Source of the DNA: Bacteroidota bacterium
GTDB taxonomy: Bacteria > Bacteroidota > Bacteroidia > Chitinophagales > Saprospiraceae
Length of the DNA: 39,846 bases
Assembly (NCBI GenBank): GCA_024642705.1
Contig: JAHEAQ010000013.1
Coordinates: forward strand, 1-39,846
Direction: 5' to 3'
Of the stretch, positions 9,972-18,317 are shown in pieces. Within the stretch, counting starts at the first letter, position 1; every line of letters starts with the position of its first letter. The position numbers and the translations under genes are program-made. The notes under the pieces are model-generated. The model saw only the letters and a list, made by a program, of their open reading frames with translations. It was not told the DNA's origin and did not search any database.

Positions 9972-12900
9972 ATGAGATTGAATTCGATAGAAATAAAAGG
10001 CTTTAAAAGTTTTGGTAACCCAACTATTCTTTATTTTGATGAGAATGTAACAGGAGTTGTGGGCCCCAATGGAAGCGGGAAATCGAATGTTGTGGATGCT
10101 TTCAGGTGGGTGCTTGGTGAACAAAAAAGCAAAGAACTTAGGCTGGAACAAATGGGCGATATCTTATTCAATGGCTCATTAAATAAAAAGCAGGCGAATA
10201 TGGCTGAAGTGAGTATCACTTTTGATAACACTAAAAATATCTTGCCTATTGAGTTCAATAATGTTAAAATTACAAGGACACTTTACAGAAATGGAGATAG
10301 CGAATATCGAATTAACGAAATTATTTGTAGGTTAAAAGATATTCAAACTCTATTATTGGATACTGGAATTGGCTCTAATTCATATTCAATCATTGAATTG
10401 GGAATGGTTGATGACATTTTGCATGATAAAGAAGATGCAAGAAGGAGAATGTTTGAACAAGCAGCAGGCATATCTAAATTTAAAAAAAGAAAGAAAGAAA
10501 CTCTTCAAAAACTCTCTCTTACAAATTCTGATTTAGAAAGAGTAGAAGATTTACTTTTTGAAATTGAAAACAATCTAAAAGACCTCGAAAAGCAAGCAAA
10601 AAGGACAAAAAAGTATTTTGAAATTAAATCCGCTTATAAAGAAGAAAGCCTTTCACTTTATAAAATAAGATGGAAAGGAATTGAACTTTCTGCTAATAAT
10701 ATAAGCCATCAAATTGATCTTTCCATTGTTGAATATAATGAGCATTTGGTACTTCAGAATGCTCTCGAAGCAAGATTGGAAATTGAAAAATTAAAGAATT
10801 TAAAAGAAGAGAAAGAATTGTCTGAATTTCAAAAATCTTTAAACCTATTATTAGATTCTATTAGACAGCTAGAAAATGAAAAGAATTTAGTAAATCAAAA
10901 GATCGCATTTTCTAAGAATTATATTGAAAAAGCCGAAGTGGACATTTCAAAAACCGAACCACTATTATTAGAAACCCAAAACCGAAAAATTAGTCTTCAA
11001 GAACAATTGGCTCAGAAAGAAAAGGATTATAAACATGCAAATGTTAAACTAGCTGATTGTCAATTGTCCTTGGATGCTATTCATTTGGATTTTTCAAAAA
11101 ACAAAAATTTCCAAGAACTAAAATACAATGAACTTCAAATATTAAAGAACCAAATTTTTGAAATAGATAAGCAACTTGCTGTCATACAGAATAGAAAGGA
11201 AGCTTGCACAAGGGAAAAAACCAATAATCTAAACCAAATTGAACAAATCCAAAAAGGTACATTTGGGCAAAAAACAGAACAAGAACATCTCCACAAAAAG
11301 ATAAAAATATTTGAAAATGAAATATTTTCTCTAACCCAAAAGGAAAGGCATCGAATAGCTTCTATTGAAAGAATTGAATCAGAAATATCAATTTTAAGAG
11401 ACAGTTGTTCTAAGTTGAATAGAAATATCGATGCATTAGAAAATGAGAAGAACCTCTTGGTTAGTATGGTTGAAAATTTAGAAGGTTTTCCTGAATCAGT
11501 TAAATTTTTGCATGCTAAATGGACATCTAAGAAAATAATGCTTTCAGATGTTATTAATACAGAGGATAAATTTAGAGCAGCAGTCGAACAATTTTTACAA
11601 CCGTATCTAAATTATTTTATTGTAGAAAATACAAAAGAAGCAGAAAACGCTATTGAATTACTCAAGAATTCTCAAAAAGGAAAAGCTCAATTTTTTATTC
11701 TGGATAGGATAAAATATGTGGAGCACACTTCAGAAATTGGATTGAGCCCATTAACGGATATTATAGAAGTAGAGGATAGATATTCTGACCTGATTCATTT
11801 GATTTGTCACAATGTATTTATGGTTTCTGAACAAAGATTCTATGAAGATCAATTGTTTGAAAATCATCCTGAAATAACATTACTTGATACAAATGGCTCT
11901 TTATTAAGAAATAAAACTCAAATTTCCGGAGGATCAATTGGTCTTTTTGAAGGAAAAAAGATTGGAAGAAAGAAAAGAATTGATCATTTGAATAAGGCTA
12001 TTTTAAAAGAAAAATCAGTTTTTGGCAATGAAACTCAAAAGTTAAACATATTGCTTGAAGAGCTAAAAAATCTAAAAAATGCCAGATTTGATGCTGAAAT
12101 TAAAAATAAGGAGAGAGAAAAATCAAATATCGAAAAACTTGAATTAATCATTAAGTCAAAACTCGAAAGTGCAGATTCTAATATTTTAAAATTTACGGAA
12201 AGGAATAAAGATTTAGAAGTAATTGAACTCGATCTTAACGAAAAAATAGAGAAAGACTTTAAAGACAAAAAGCATATTGCTGAAAAAGTTCAGCTTTTGA
12301 ATGAAAGCATTTCTAATCAGAATATTGAAATTGAGTCTTTAAATCAGAAACTATCAGAAGCTAGAGATGCCTTTAATAAACAAAATATTTATTTAATTCA
12401 AACTGAAAATCATCTCCTTTCGATTAAGAAAGACATTGATTATCAAAATGATAGAATGAATGAGCTGAATCAGAATAAATACGATTCAAAAAACATTTTA
12501 GATGTTCAAATTAAAGAATTAGAAACTTCGAACCTACAACTTAAAGAAACAATAGTTCTTCTTGAAAATAAATATAATCAAAAGAACAAGCAACAAGCAT
12601 TTTTAGGTAGCGCTGAACAGGATTATTTTAAAGCAAGGGCTGTATTAAGTGAAATTGAAGATGAAATAAAAAAAGTAACTAAAATTATAAATGAAAAGCA
12701 ATTTTTAATCAATCAATTAAAAGATAAATTGAATGACTTTAAATTTAGCAAAAATAGTATAAAAGAGCGGTTGAATATTGAGTTTGGTGTAGAAATTGAG
12801 GAATTATTGAATGCCGAATTGCCATCAGGCAGAACAGAAACAGAAATTGAAATCGAAGTCGAGAAATATAAAAGGAGATTAGATAATTATGGAGAAATCA

Positions 12901-13532
12901 ATCCTTTAGCTCTAGAAGCTTACAATGAAATGCAAACTCGATTTTTTCATATAAAAGCTCAAAGAGATGATATCAATGAAGCCAAAATTAGTCTTTTAAG
13001 TACAATAAAAGAAATTGAAGATACGGCGACCAAGCTGTTTTTGGAGTCATTCGATCAGGTTAGAAAGCATTTTGTCGTCGTTTTTAGAAGCCTTTTTACA
13101 ATTGACGACGATTGTGATTTGATTTTGGAATCACCGAACGACCCATTAAACTCTAAAATAGAGATTATCGCAAAACCGAAAGGAAAAAGGCCAAAATCAT
13201 TAAGTCAATTATCAGGGGGAGAAAAAACCTTAACAGCTACAGCATTGTTGTTTTCACTCTATTTACTTAAGCCAGCTCCTTTTTGCATTTTTGATGAGGT
13301 AGATGCACCTCTAGATGATATTAATATTCAAAAATTTGCCAATATCATTCGTACTTTTTCTGATAAATCTCAATTCATAATTGTTACTCACAACAAATCT
13401 ACTATGGCTGAAGTTGATGTGTTATATGGCGTTTACATGCAGCAAAAAGGCATCTCAGGAGTAAGCGCTGTTGATTTTAGAAATTATGAAGAAAAAGGAA
13501 CGCTTCATAATTCAACTCTTTCCACCATCTAG
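9972..13532 (+). CDS. smc: Chromosome segregation ATPase SMC
   Basis: A 1186-residue structural-maintenance-of-chromosomes protein of normal length. It forms the DNA-clamping condensin core with ScpA and ScpB, neither of which is in this window. The Walker A motif GPNGSGKSN is at residues 31-39 after the family-typical MRLNSIEIKGFKSFG. Two long charged coiled coils (roughly 170-490 and 680-1000) flank a hinge at about 500-660 (LEGFPESVKF...). The ABC signature LSGGEKTLTA is near residue 1083, Walker B (CIFDEVDAPLDD) near 1107, and the H-loop (IIVTHNKSTM) follows. ATG at 9972 gives the conserved N-terminus. It is transcribed away from the MATE gene and converges on the thioredoxin-fold gene downstream. 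Confidence 0.97.
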   Translation: MRLNSIEIKGFKSFGNPTILYFDENVTGVVGPNGSGKSNVVDAFRWVLGEQKSKELRLEQMGDILFNGSLNKKQANMAEVSITFDNTKNILPIEFNNVKITRTLYRNGDSEYRINEIICRLKDIQTLLLDTGIGSNSYSIIELGMVDDILHDKEDARRRMFEQAAGISKFKKRKKETLQKLSLTNSDLERVEDLLFEIENNLKDLEKQAKRTKKYFEIKSAYKEESLSLYKIRWKGIELSANNISHQIDLSIVEYNEHLVLQNALEARLEIEKLKNLKEEKELSEFQKSLNLLLDSIRQLENEKNLVNQKIAFSKNYIEKAEVDISKTEPLLLETQNRKISLQEQLAQKEKDYKHANVKLADCQLSLDAIHLDFSKNKNFQELKYNELQILKNQIFEIDKQLAVIQNRKEACTREKTNNLNQIEQIQKGTFGQKTEQEHLHKKIKIFENEIFSLTQKERHRIASIERIESEISILRDSCSKLNRNIDALENEKNLLVSMVENLEGFPESVKFLHAKWTSKKIMLSDVINTEDKFRAAVEQFLQPYLNYFIVENTKEAENAIELLKNSQKGKAQFFILDRIKYVEHTSEIGLSPLTDIIEVEDRYSDLIHLICHNVFMVSEQRFYEDQLFENHPEITLLDTNGSLLRNKTQISGGSIGLFEGKKIGRKKRIDHLNKAILKEKSVFGNETQKLNILLEELKNLKNARFDAEIKNKEREKSNIEKLELIIKSKLESADSNILKFTERNKDLEVIELDLNEKIEKDFKDKKHIAEKVQLLNESISNQNIEIESLNQKLSEARDAFNKQNIYLIQTENHLLSIKKDIDYQNDRMNELNQNKYDSKNILDVQIKELETSNLQLKETIVLLENKYNQKNKQQAFLGSAEQDYFKARAVLSEIEDEIKKVTKIINEKQFLINQLKDKLNDFKFSKNSIKERLNIEFGVEIEELLNAELPSGRTETEIEIEVEKYKRRLDNYGEINPLALEAYNEMQTRFFHIKAQRDDINEAKISLLSTIKEIEDTATKLFLESFDQVRKHFVVVFRSLFTIDDDCDLILESPNDPLNSKIEIIAKPKGKRPKSLSQLSGGEKTLTATALLFSLYLLKPAPFCIFDEVDAPLDDINIQKFANIIRTFSDKSQFIIVTHNKSTMAEVDVLYGVYMQQKGISGVSAVDFRNYEEKGTLHNSTLSTI

Positions 13533-13630
13533 AGTTGCAAAAAGGAAATATTCCTAAAATTCAACAGTTTTTATTATCGCACTTATATTAAAAATCTAAT
13601 TTCAACATAGGATAATTTCAATAATAAAAA

Positions 13631-13658
13631 AAGGAATGCCTTAACAGAAGCATTCCTT
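13631..13658. terminator. Likely bidirectional terminator hairpin after smc
   Basis: A perfect 9-bp inverted repeat, AAGGAATGC/GCATTCCTT, with a 10-nt loop. It is preceded by a run of A (so U-rich on the minus-strand transcript) and followed by a T/G-rich stretch ending in TTTTT. It lies about 100 bp past the smc stop, between convergent genes, which suits an intrinsic terminator acting in both directions. Confidence 0.6.
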
Positions 13659-13671
13659 ATTGGTTGGTTTT

Positions 13672-13689
13672 TAACCGTTACAGCGGTTA
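13672..13689. repeat. Second short inverted repeat in the convergent spacer
   Basis: TAACCG-TTACAG-CGGTTA is a perfect 6-bp stem with a 6-nt loop, directly after the T-run of the preceding hairpin. It may back up termination for the leftward transcript. It could also be chance in such AT-rich DNA. Confidence 0.35.
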
Positions 13690-13957
13690 TAAGAAATATT
13701 ACAAGTATTGTGCCATATTATATAAAATTATAATATGATTTTTACTTAATTATTTTTGATTTAGTGAAATTAATACATTATGAATTGAAAGTGAATGATT
13801 TATTAGAATATTATTTAAAAAATAAGCAGAATTTAGATTGTTTTTCAGGCAACCCATCAACCAGAATTTTAATTTATTTTCACTTTTAGTTTAGATTTGA
13901 ATCAATAAAAGATTTATAGTTAATAGAAATGAGATTATAAATGGTTAAAAAAGCTTT

Positions 13958-14998
13958 TTATTTGACATCACCAATTTTTATAACGGTGAAATTTATTGTC
14001 TGATTGGCTTTGTTTAAATCAATTTTAATTGATGAAACACACTTTGTTTCCTCAGTTTTGCAAGAAGAGTCAAGACTTAAATAGGATTTATTTACGGGAA
14101 ATTTATCTTCCAGTTGCAAAATGAGTTTTCTCATTAATAAAAGATCAGAAGCAGTAATACTATTTGATCCATTCACATCAGAAGCATGTTTTTGAAAATT
14201 ATCAAAAGTTTCGAGTCCTAATAAATTCCTTTGAATAGTGAATAAATCTAATGTAGAAATATTGGAATTGTTAATTTGAGGGATATCAACTACAATTTCA
14301 GGGTTACTTAATTCTGGATATTGAATACTCGGATATTCAAAACTTGTAGGGACTACATATTTATTATTAACATCGTCACCGGACCTTAAGTAAAAAGTAT
14401 GTTCTGGAACTTCAACATTTGTTTTATAGCTTTCTAAATTAATAGTAATTTGAGTGTGACTGTCTGCACCGATTCCTGCTCTAATTTCCAAAATTTTCGA
14501 ACGAATCTTATCCATAGTAGCGGTGGTTCCTCCGCCACCAATGTTAAAATATACTTTTCGATTTGGAGCAATCGCAATATAAGTCGGAGTTCCAAAGAAA
14601 GTCCCAAAATCGCCATTAATGTAAGGCCCAGCAGCCGCCAAACCGCCACCATCTGTTCCAGAGCCGGGGTAAGTTAAACCATACTGTGTTCTGTAATCTG
14701 CAACTTGCGCATTGCTGTCCCAATCCTTGGTAGTTAACAATAAGAATTCTACATCTTGTGTTCCTGATCCAAATTCTTCATACAACGCTTGAAACGGTGC
14801 GTTATAGGGTTTGCATAAGGGACAAATCACAAAAAATAAATCGATAATTACAATTTTATCTTGATCTAGTAGATCTTCGTATAACTTTATGGAATTATTA
14901 TCTGTATCTAATATTGTAAAATTCGGAGCAATTTGAGCGGAAATAATACTAGTAAAGAAGGTAAATAGGAATAATTTAACAATCCTTTTCATTTTCAA
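13958..14998 (-). CDS. Secreted thioredoxin-fold protein with C-terminal dockerin-like domain
   Basis: 346 residues. A signal peptide (KRIVKLFLFTFFTSIISA) is followed by a TlpA/AhpC-like thioredoxin fold (APNFTILDTDNNSIKLYE...). It carries a CPLC motif (Cys59/Cys62) after IIDLFFVI and a cis-Pro-like GTPTYIAI near residues 136-143. Residues about 246-297 form a dockerin-like pair: NISTLDLFTIQRNLLG and an EF-hand-type loop DVNGSNSITASD (274-285). The end, FTVIKIGDVK, is the closing motif common in Saprospiraceae secreted proteins. TlpA relatives act as thiol reductases or disulfide-handling proteins outside the cytoplasm; here the dockerin-like part suggests attachment to another surface protein. 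It is divergent from lipB with 69 bp between and converges with smc. The fold call is firm; substrate and partner are unknown. Confidence 0.85.
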   Translation of the reverse strand: MKMKRIVKLFLFTFFTSIISAQIAPNFTILDTDNNSIKLYEDLLDQDKIVIIDLFFVICPLCKPYNAPFQALYEEFGSGTQDVEFLLLTTKDWDSNAQVADYRTQYGLTYPGSGTDGGGLAAAGPYINGDFGTFFGTPTYIAIAPNRKVYFNIGGGGTTATMDKIRSKILEIRAGIGADSHTQITINLESYKTNVEVPEHTFYLRSGDDVNNKYVVPTSFEYPSIQYPELSNPEIVVDIPQINNSNISTLDLFTIQRNLLGLETFDNFQKHASDVNGSNSITASDLLLMRKLILQLEDKFPVNKSYLSLDSSCKTEETKCVSSIKIDLNKANQTINFTVIKIGDVK

Positions 14999-15040
14999 TA
15001 TGTTTAATTAGTTAAAATTACGCTTTTTATAAAACTTAGC

Positions 15041-15048
15041 TAGTTTTG
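15041..15048 (+). promoter_or_regulatory. Probable -7 box of lipB-thioesterase operon
   Basis: TAGTTTTG fits TAnnTTTG and lies 19 bp before the lipB ATG. A TTA at 15018-15020, 20 bp upstream, is one base off the -33 TTG. Position and spacing fit the Bacteroidota housekeeping sigma factor, giving a leader of only about a dozen bases. Confidence 0.4.
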
Positions 15049-15067
15049 TGGCAGACATTTTAAAGGA

Positions 15068-15778
15068 ATGAAAAGACAATTAGTACAATTTATTGATTGG
15101 GGGAAAATTTCATATAAAGAAGCATGGGAAAAACAAACTGTTTTGCATGAGGAATTGAAATCAATAAAACTTTCCAATAGAAAAAATGGCACCAAAATTC
15201 CACAGAAACATTATTTAATATTTTGTGAGCATTATCCTGTTTTTACTCTTGGAAAAAGTGGTAAAATCGATCATTTATTGCTGAATCAATCGCAATTAAG
15301 AGAGCAGAATATTGAATTTTTTAAAATCAATCGAGGAGGTGACATAACATATCATGGCCCAGAACAGATTGTTGTTTACCCTATTTTTGATCTTGATGAG
15401 ATGTTTACAGATGTGCACAAATATGTTCGATTTTTAGAACAAACTGTTATTGATGTTTTAGATAAATACCATATTCCAGCACAAAGAATAAAAGAATTTA
15501 CTGGGGTATGGCTTCCCAAAAAAGAATTCATGCCTGAAAGGAAGATTTGTGCAATAGGTGTTCATTTATCTAGGTGGGTTACAATGCATGGGTTGGCATT
15601 TAATATAAATACAGATCTTGAATATTTCAATAAAATTATTCCATGCGGAATTGGAGACCTTGATAAAGAGGTTACATCGATGGAAAAAGAAATTGGACAA
15701 AAAGTAGATTACGCAGAAGTGAAAAATTTATTGAAAAAATCTTTTGAAAACACATTTAATATAACATTGTATGATTAA
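15068..15778 (+). CDS. lipB: Octanoyltransferase LipB
   Basis: 236 residues. LipB moves the octanoyl group from acyl carrier protein to the lipoyl domains of 2-oxoacid dehydrogenases and GcvH, the first step of lipoate synthesis in the cytosol. The family signature RGGDITYHGPEQ is at 89-100, the active-site Lys159 is in KICAIG, and the active-site Cys193 is in IPCGIGD. It ends with a divergence-prone C-terminal helix. ATG at 15068 gives the normal length. A TAnnTTTG box lies just upstream. Its last 8 bp overlap the start of the thioesterase gene, so the two are translationally linked. Since korAB-type enzymes need no lipoate, this gene implies the organism also keeps lipoylated complexes such as pyruvate dehydrogenase or glycine cleavage elsewhere. 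Confidence 0.96.
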   Translation: MKRQLVQFIDWGKISYKEAWEKQTVLHEELKSIKLSNRKNGTKIPQKHYLIFCEHYPVFTLGKSGKIDHLLLNQSQLREQNIEFFKINRGGDITYHGPEQIVVYPIFDLDEMFTDVHKYVRFLEQTVIDVLDKYHIPAQRIKEFTGVWLPKKEFMPERKICAIGVHLSRWVTMHGLAFNINTDLEYFNKIIPCGIGDLDKEVTSMEKEIGQKVDYAEVKNLLKKSFENTFNITLYD

Positions 15779-16298
15779 CGAAAAGTTCGTTTCAGAGTCT
15801 AAAACAATTATGACAGAAATGATTATGCCAAATGACACCAATCCTTTGGGCAATTTGATGGGCGGGAATCTAATGCGCTGGATGGATATTGCAGGTGCTA
15901 TCTGTGCTGGAAAGCATTGCAATTCTCATGTTGTTACCGTATCTGTAGATCACATTTCTTTCAATAAGGCAGTTAATTTAGGTGATGTTATCACATTGGA
16001 AGCTTTTGTTACTAGAGCCTTTAATAGTTCTTTAGAGGTCGTGTTGAATGTATTTAGATCCGATATTAAAGGCATAATTAGAGAAAAAACAAATAGTGCT
16101 TTTTTAAGTTTTGTATCCATCGATGATGAAACAAAAAAACCAGCGAAAGTCCCAAAAGTTGTACCCCAAACAGAAGAAGAAATCAGGTTGTACGAAGGTG
16201 CTTCAAGGAGAAGGGAAATAAGACTAATCCTATCTGAAAAAATAAAACCTGAAGAAGCAATAGAAGTCAGAGATTATTTTGGAAAAATGAGCTCTTGA
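15771..16298 (+). CDS. Acyl-CoA thioesterase (hotdog fold, YciA/BACH type)
   Basis: 175 residues. A single hotdog domain carries the family motif NPLGNLMGGNLMRWMDIAGA (Asn24 and Asp39 are the usual catalytic positions), then HVVTVSVDHISFNKAVNLGDVITLEAFV. Such enzymes cleave acyl-CoAs to free acid and CoA in the cytosol. A charged C-terminal tail (EGASRRREIRL...) follows the fold. The ATG at 15771 lies inside the lipB 3' end (8-bp overlap, ATGATTAA), arguing for one operon. A link to the octanoyl pool used by LipB is possible but not shown. Acyl-chain preference cannot be read from the sequence. Confidence 0.92.
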   Translation: MINEKFVSESKTIMTEMIMPNDTNPLGNLMGGNLMRWMDIAGAICAGKHCNSHVVTVSVDHISFNKAVNLGDVITLEAFVTRAFNSSLEVVLNVFRSDIKGIIREKTNSAFLSFVSIDDETKKPAKVPKVVPQTEEEIRLYEGASRRREIRLILSEKIKPEEAIEVRDYFGKMSS

Positions 16299-16326
16299 AT
16301 TTCTTTTTTATAATTGAATTTCTTTT

Positions 16327-16782
16327 TTAAAATTTTAAGTGTTTTTCAAAACATATGCTGTTTTCAATTCCAATATATTGCCCATAATTTGGTGTTATTG
16401 AATATCCTTTTTTTTGATAAAGTCGAATAGCTTCAACTTGTTTTTGTCCAGTTTCAAGAATACATTTTAAATAGAATAATTCAACTGTCCATTTTTCTAA
16501 CTCATCAAGGATTATTCCAGCAATTCCATTTCCTCTATGCGGAATTTCCACAAACATTCTTTTTACCTCCATTATTTGATCATTGAAATGTTTGACGGCA
16601 CCACAACCAACAGGCGTCGAGTTAGAATAAGCAATTACAACATTTTTAATGTTATCTATTTTATTGTATTGAGCATAAAAGGTGTGTTCATTACCATCTT
16701 TTTCTTTCAGATCTGCATCAAGTTTTTGAACCAATGCTATAAAATCAGCATTAGTCGAATCAGTTCGAATTAATTTTATCAA
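16327..16782 (-). CDS. GNAT family N-acetyltransferase
   Basis: 151 residues with the GNAT core: beta strands VVIAYSNSTPVGCGAVKHF, then EVKRMFVEIPHRGNGIAGIILDELEKWTVE, where HRGNGIAG (82-89) is the acetyl-CoA pyrophosphate-binding loop. The end (ILETGQKQVEAIRLYQKKGY) is the standard GNAT motif B. The substrate is unknown. The start must be TTG at 16782, because TAA lies in frame a few codons upstream and no ATG or GTG intervenes; the protein then has normal GNAT length. It stands alone, converging with the thioesterase gene 28 bp away. Confidence 0.9.
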   Translation of the reverse strand: MIKLIRTDSTNADFIALVQKLDADLKEKDGNEHTFYAQYNKIDNIKNVVIAYSNSTPVGCGAVKHFNDQIMEVKRMFVEIPHRGNGIAGIILDELEKWTVELFYLKCILETGQKQVEAIRLYQKKGYSITPNYGQYIGIENSICFEKHLKF

Positions 16783-17097
16783 AATAATAGAATTATGTTA
16801 AAAAAATAAAATTCAAGTTTTGAGTGAAAGTAAATGTTTCTAACTCTCTTATTCGCATCGTTTAAAATGAAAGGTAGCAATATTGTATAATGCTTCATCC
16901 ATTCCAAGAATGAATAAATAAAGCAAAAAAAAATATATTTTTTAGAATTATTCTTCGCAGTAAAAGAAGTCTATTTTAGGTATTATTTTTTATTTAAATC
17001 TGTACTTCAAATTTCTAATGCATAATCCAAGTTAAATGGATGCTTTACAAATATATTTTAATTAACTTAGATACTAAATCCAGTAAATTATAATTAA
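16783..17097. other. Intergenic region, 315 bp
   Basis: AT-rich region between the GNAT start (minus) and the DUF1080 gene (plus). It must hold promoters for both. No box matching TAnnTTTG with a proper -33 was found. A 5-bp stem (CATTC/GAATG near 16898) is too small to interpret. Confidence 0.5.
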
Positions 17098-17991
17098 ATG
17101 AAATCGAAATTAATTTTTAACCCAATTTTGTTAGTTCAAGGATTTATTCTTTTGTTTTCCTTATGCTTTGTTAATAAATCTTTTGCTCAGAAGACGCCTG
17201 AAGAAATGAAAGGTTGGAAAGAAATGTTCAATGGAAAAAATTTAGATGGTTGGACTGCAAAAATTCATCATTATGAAACTGGAGATAATTATGGACATAC
17301 ATTCAGAATGAAAGATGGAATTATTGAAGTTAGATATGATGAATATGAAGGTGACTTCAATGATCGCTTTGGTCATTTGTATTATGATACACCTTATTCT
17401 TATTTTTTATTAAGTATGGAATATAGATTTGTAGGAGAAGTGCACCCTGGAACTCCGAGTTATGCTTATAAAAATAGTGGAGTTATGTTCCATTCTCAAG
17501 ATCCACGAACAATGTTGAAAGAGCAAGATTGGCCAATCTCTGTTGAAATGCAGTTTTTAGCTGGATTAGAAGAGGGTAAAGCTAGGCCTACAGGAAATAT
17601 GTGTTCTCCCGGTACAGATGTTGTATTTCGGGAAAAGATTGATCCACGACACTGCATTAATTCAGCTTCAGAAACTTACTTTGGCGACCAATGGGTCAAG
17701 GCTGAAATAATTGTATTGGGTGATTCTTTGGTTACGCATTTTATCAATGATTTTCCAGTTCTACAATATACAAATCCACAAATAGGAGGAGGAGTTGTAA
17801 ATAGATATGACCCAAAGATGAAAATCGATGGTAAATTATTGAGTGAAGGATTTATAGCTCTGCAAAGCGAAGGTCAACCTATTGATTTTAAGAATGTTAG
17901 GATTATGAACTTAAAGGGATGTATGGACCCAGAGGCAAAAAATTTTGGCCCTCAATTTTTAAAATCCGACCCTGAAAGCTGCGAATATTAA
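17098..17991 (+). CDS. Secreted DUF1080 (3-keto-disaccharide hydrolase-like) protein
   Basis: 297 residues. A signal peptide ends at about residue 30 (NKSFAQKTPEE). The DUF1080/LamG-like sandwich follows, with the family opening GWKEMFNGKNLDGWTAKI and later NSGVMFHSQDPR, VEMQFLAG and GFIALQSEGQPIDFKNVRIMNL. Characterised relatives hydrolyse 3-keto-glycosides; others are carbohydrate-binding. The last 24 residues (274-297, GCMDPEAKNF...ESCEY) form a small two-Cys motif resembling the GCTDP..CNY...C.Y repeats of Bacteroidota surface proteins. ATG at 17098 leads directly into the signal peptide. It is a single gene with spacers on both sides. The fold is confident; the substrate is not known. 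Confidence 0.88.
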   Translation: MKSKLIFNPILLVQGFILLFSLCFVNKSFAQKTPEEMKGWKEMFNGKNLDGWTAKIHHYETGDNYGHTFRMKDGIIEVRYDEYEGDFNDRFGHLYYDTPYSYFLLSMEYRFVGEVHPGTPSYAYKNSGVMFHSQDPRTMLKEQDWPISVEMQFLAGLEEGKARPTGNMCSPGTDVVFREKIDPRHCINSASETYFGDQWVKAEIIVLGDSLVTHFINDFPVLQYTNPQIGGGVVNRYDPKMKIDGKLLSEGFIALQSEGQPIDFKNVRIMNLKGCMDPEAKNFGPQFLKSDPESCEY

Positions 17992-18150
17992 TCTAAATTT
18001 ATTCCAATATTTTATTCATTTCTTAAGATTACCGTTGCTTTTTCCAACTACAGTAATTTCATAATTTTCAAATAAATTAAAATATTTGTTTGATTTTACC
18101 ATGATTAAAGTCAAATTAACTATTGATTCTCATCAGTTTGTACTATTGGG

Positions 18151-18180
18151 ATTATTCGCATTATTGTATTAGCGAATAGT
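18151..18180. repeat. Stem-loop upstream of korA
   Basis: ATTATTCGC pairs with GCGAATAGT (7 perfect bp, or 9 with one G-T and one A-T added) around a 12-nt loop. It sits 160 bp past the DUF1080 stop and 138 bp before korA and is followed by GTTTTA. It could be a distal terminator for the upstream gene or an operator/leader element for the operon. Confidence 0.4.
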
Positions 18181-18251
18181 GTTTTAAGTGCATATTTTAT
18201 TGCTTAATACAATGTTGATTGGAATTGCATAGACAATGAAGCAAAATTTAT

Positions 18252-18297
18252 TAAGTATTTAAAATTACCAGTTCTAAACGCTGTTAATAAGTATTTA
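18252..18297 (+). repeat. 10-bp direct repeat before korA
   Basis: TAAGTATTTA occurs at 18252-18261 and again at 18288-18297, 36 bp apart start to start, close to the korA ATG. The spacing is near 3.5 helical turns. It might be a paired regulator site, but chance is quite possible in AT-rich DNA. Confidence 0.25.
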
Positions 18298-18317
18298 TTA
18301 AAAATTTATCTTGAACT

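Larger units (their letters stand above)
13533..13957. other. Convergent intergenic region, 425 bp
   Basis: Non-coding AT-rich spacer between the 3' ends of smc and the thioredoxin/dockerin gene. The only clear structure is the pair of inverted repeats annotated separately at 13631-13658 and 13672-13689. The remaining ~270 bp (13690-13957) shows no gene or motif I can support. Confidence 0.6.
17992..18317. other. Leader region of the kor-rnf operon, 326 bp
   Basis: Non-coding spacer before korA. It contains a stem-loop (18151-18180) and two copies of TAAGTATTTA (18252-18261 and 18288-18297), annotated separately. No perfect TAnnTTTG promoter box was found. The operon promoter is expected here. 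Confidence 0.55.

Noticed and set aside
18151-18180. Riboswitch before korA
   Set aside because: A single simple stem-loop with no known aptamer core; kept only as a repeat.
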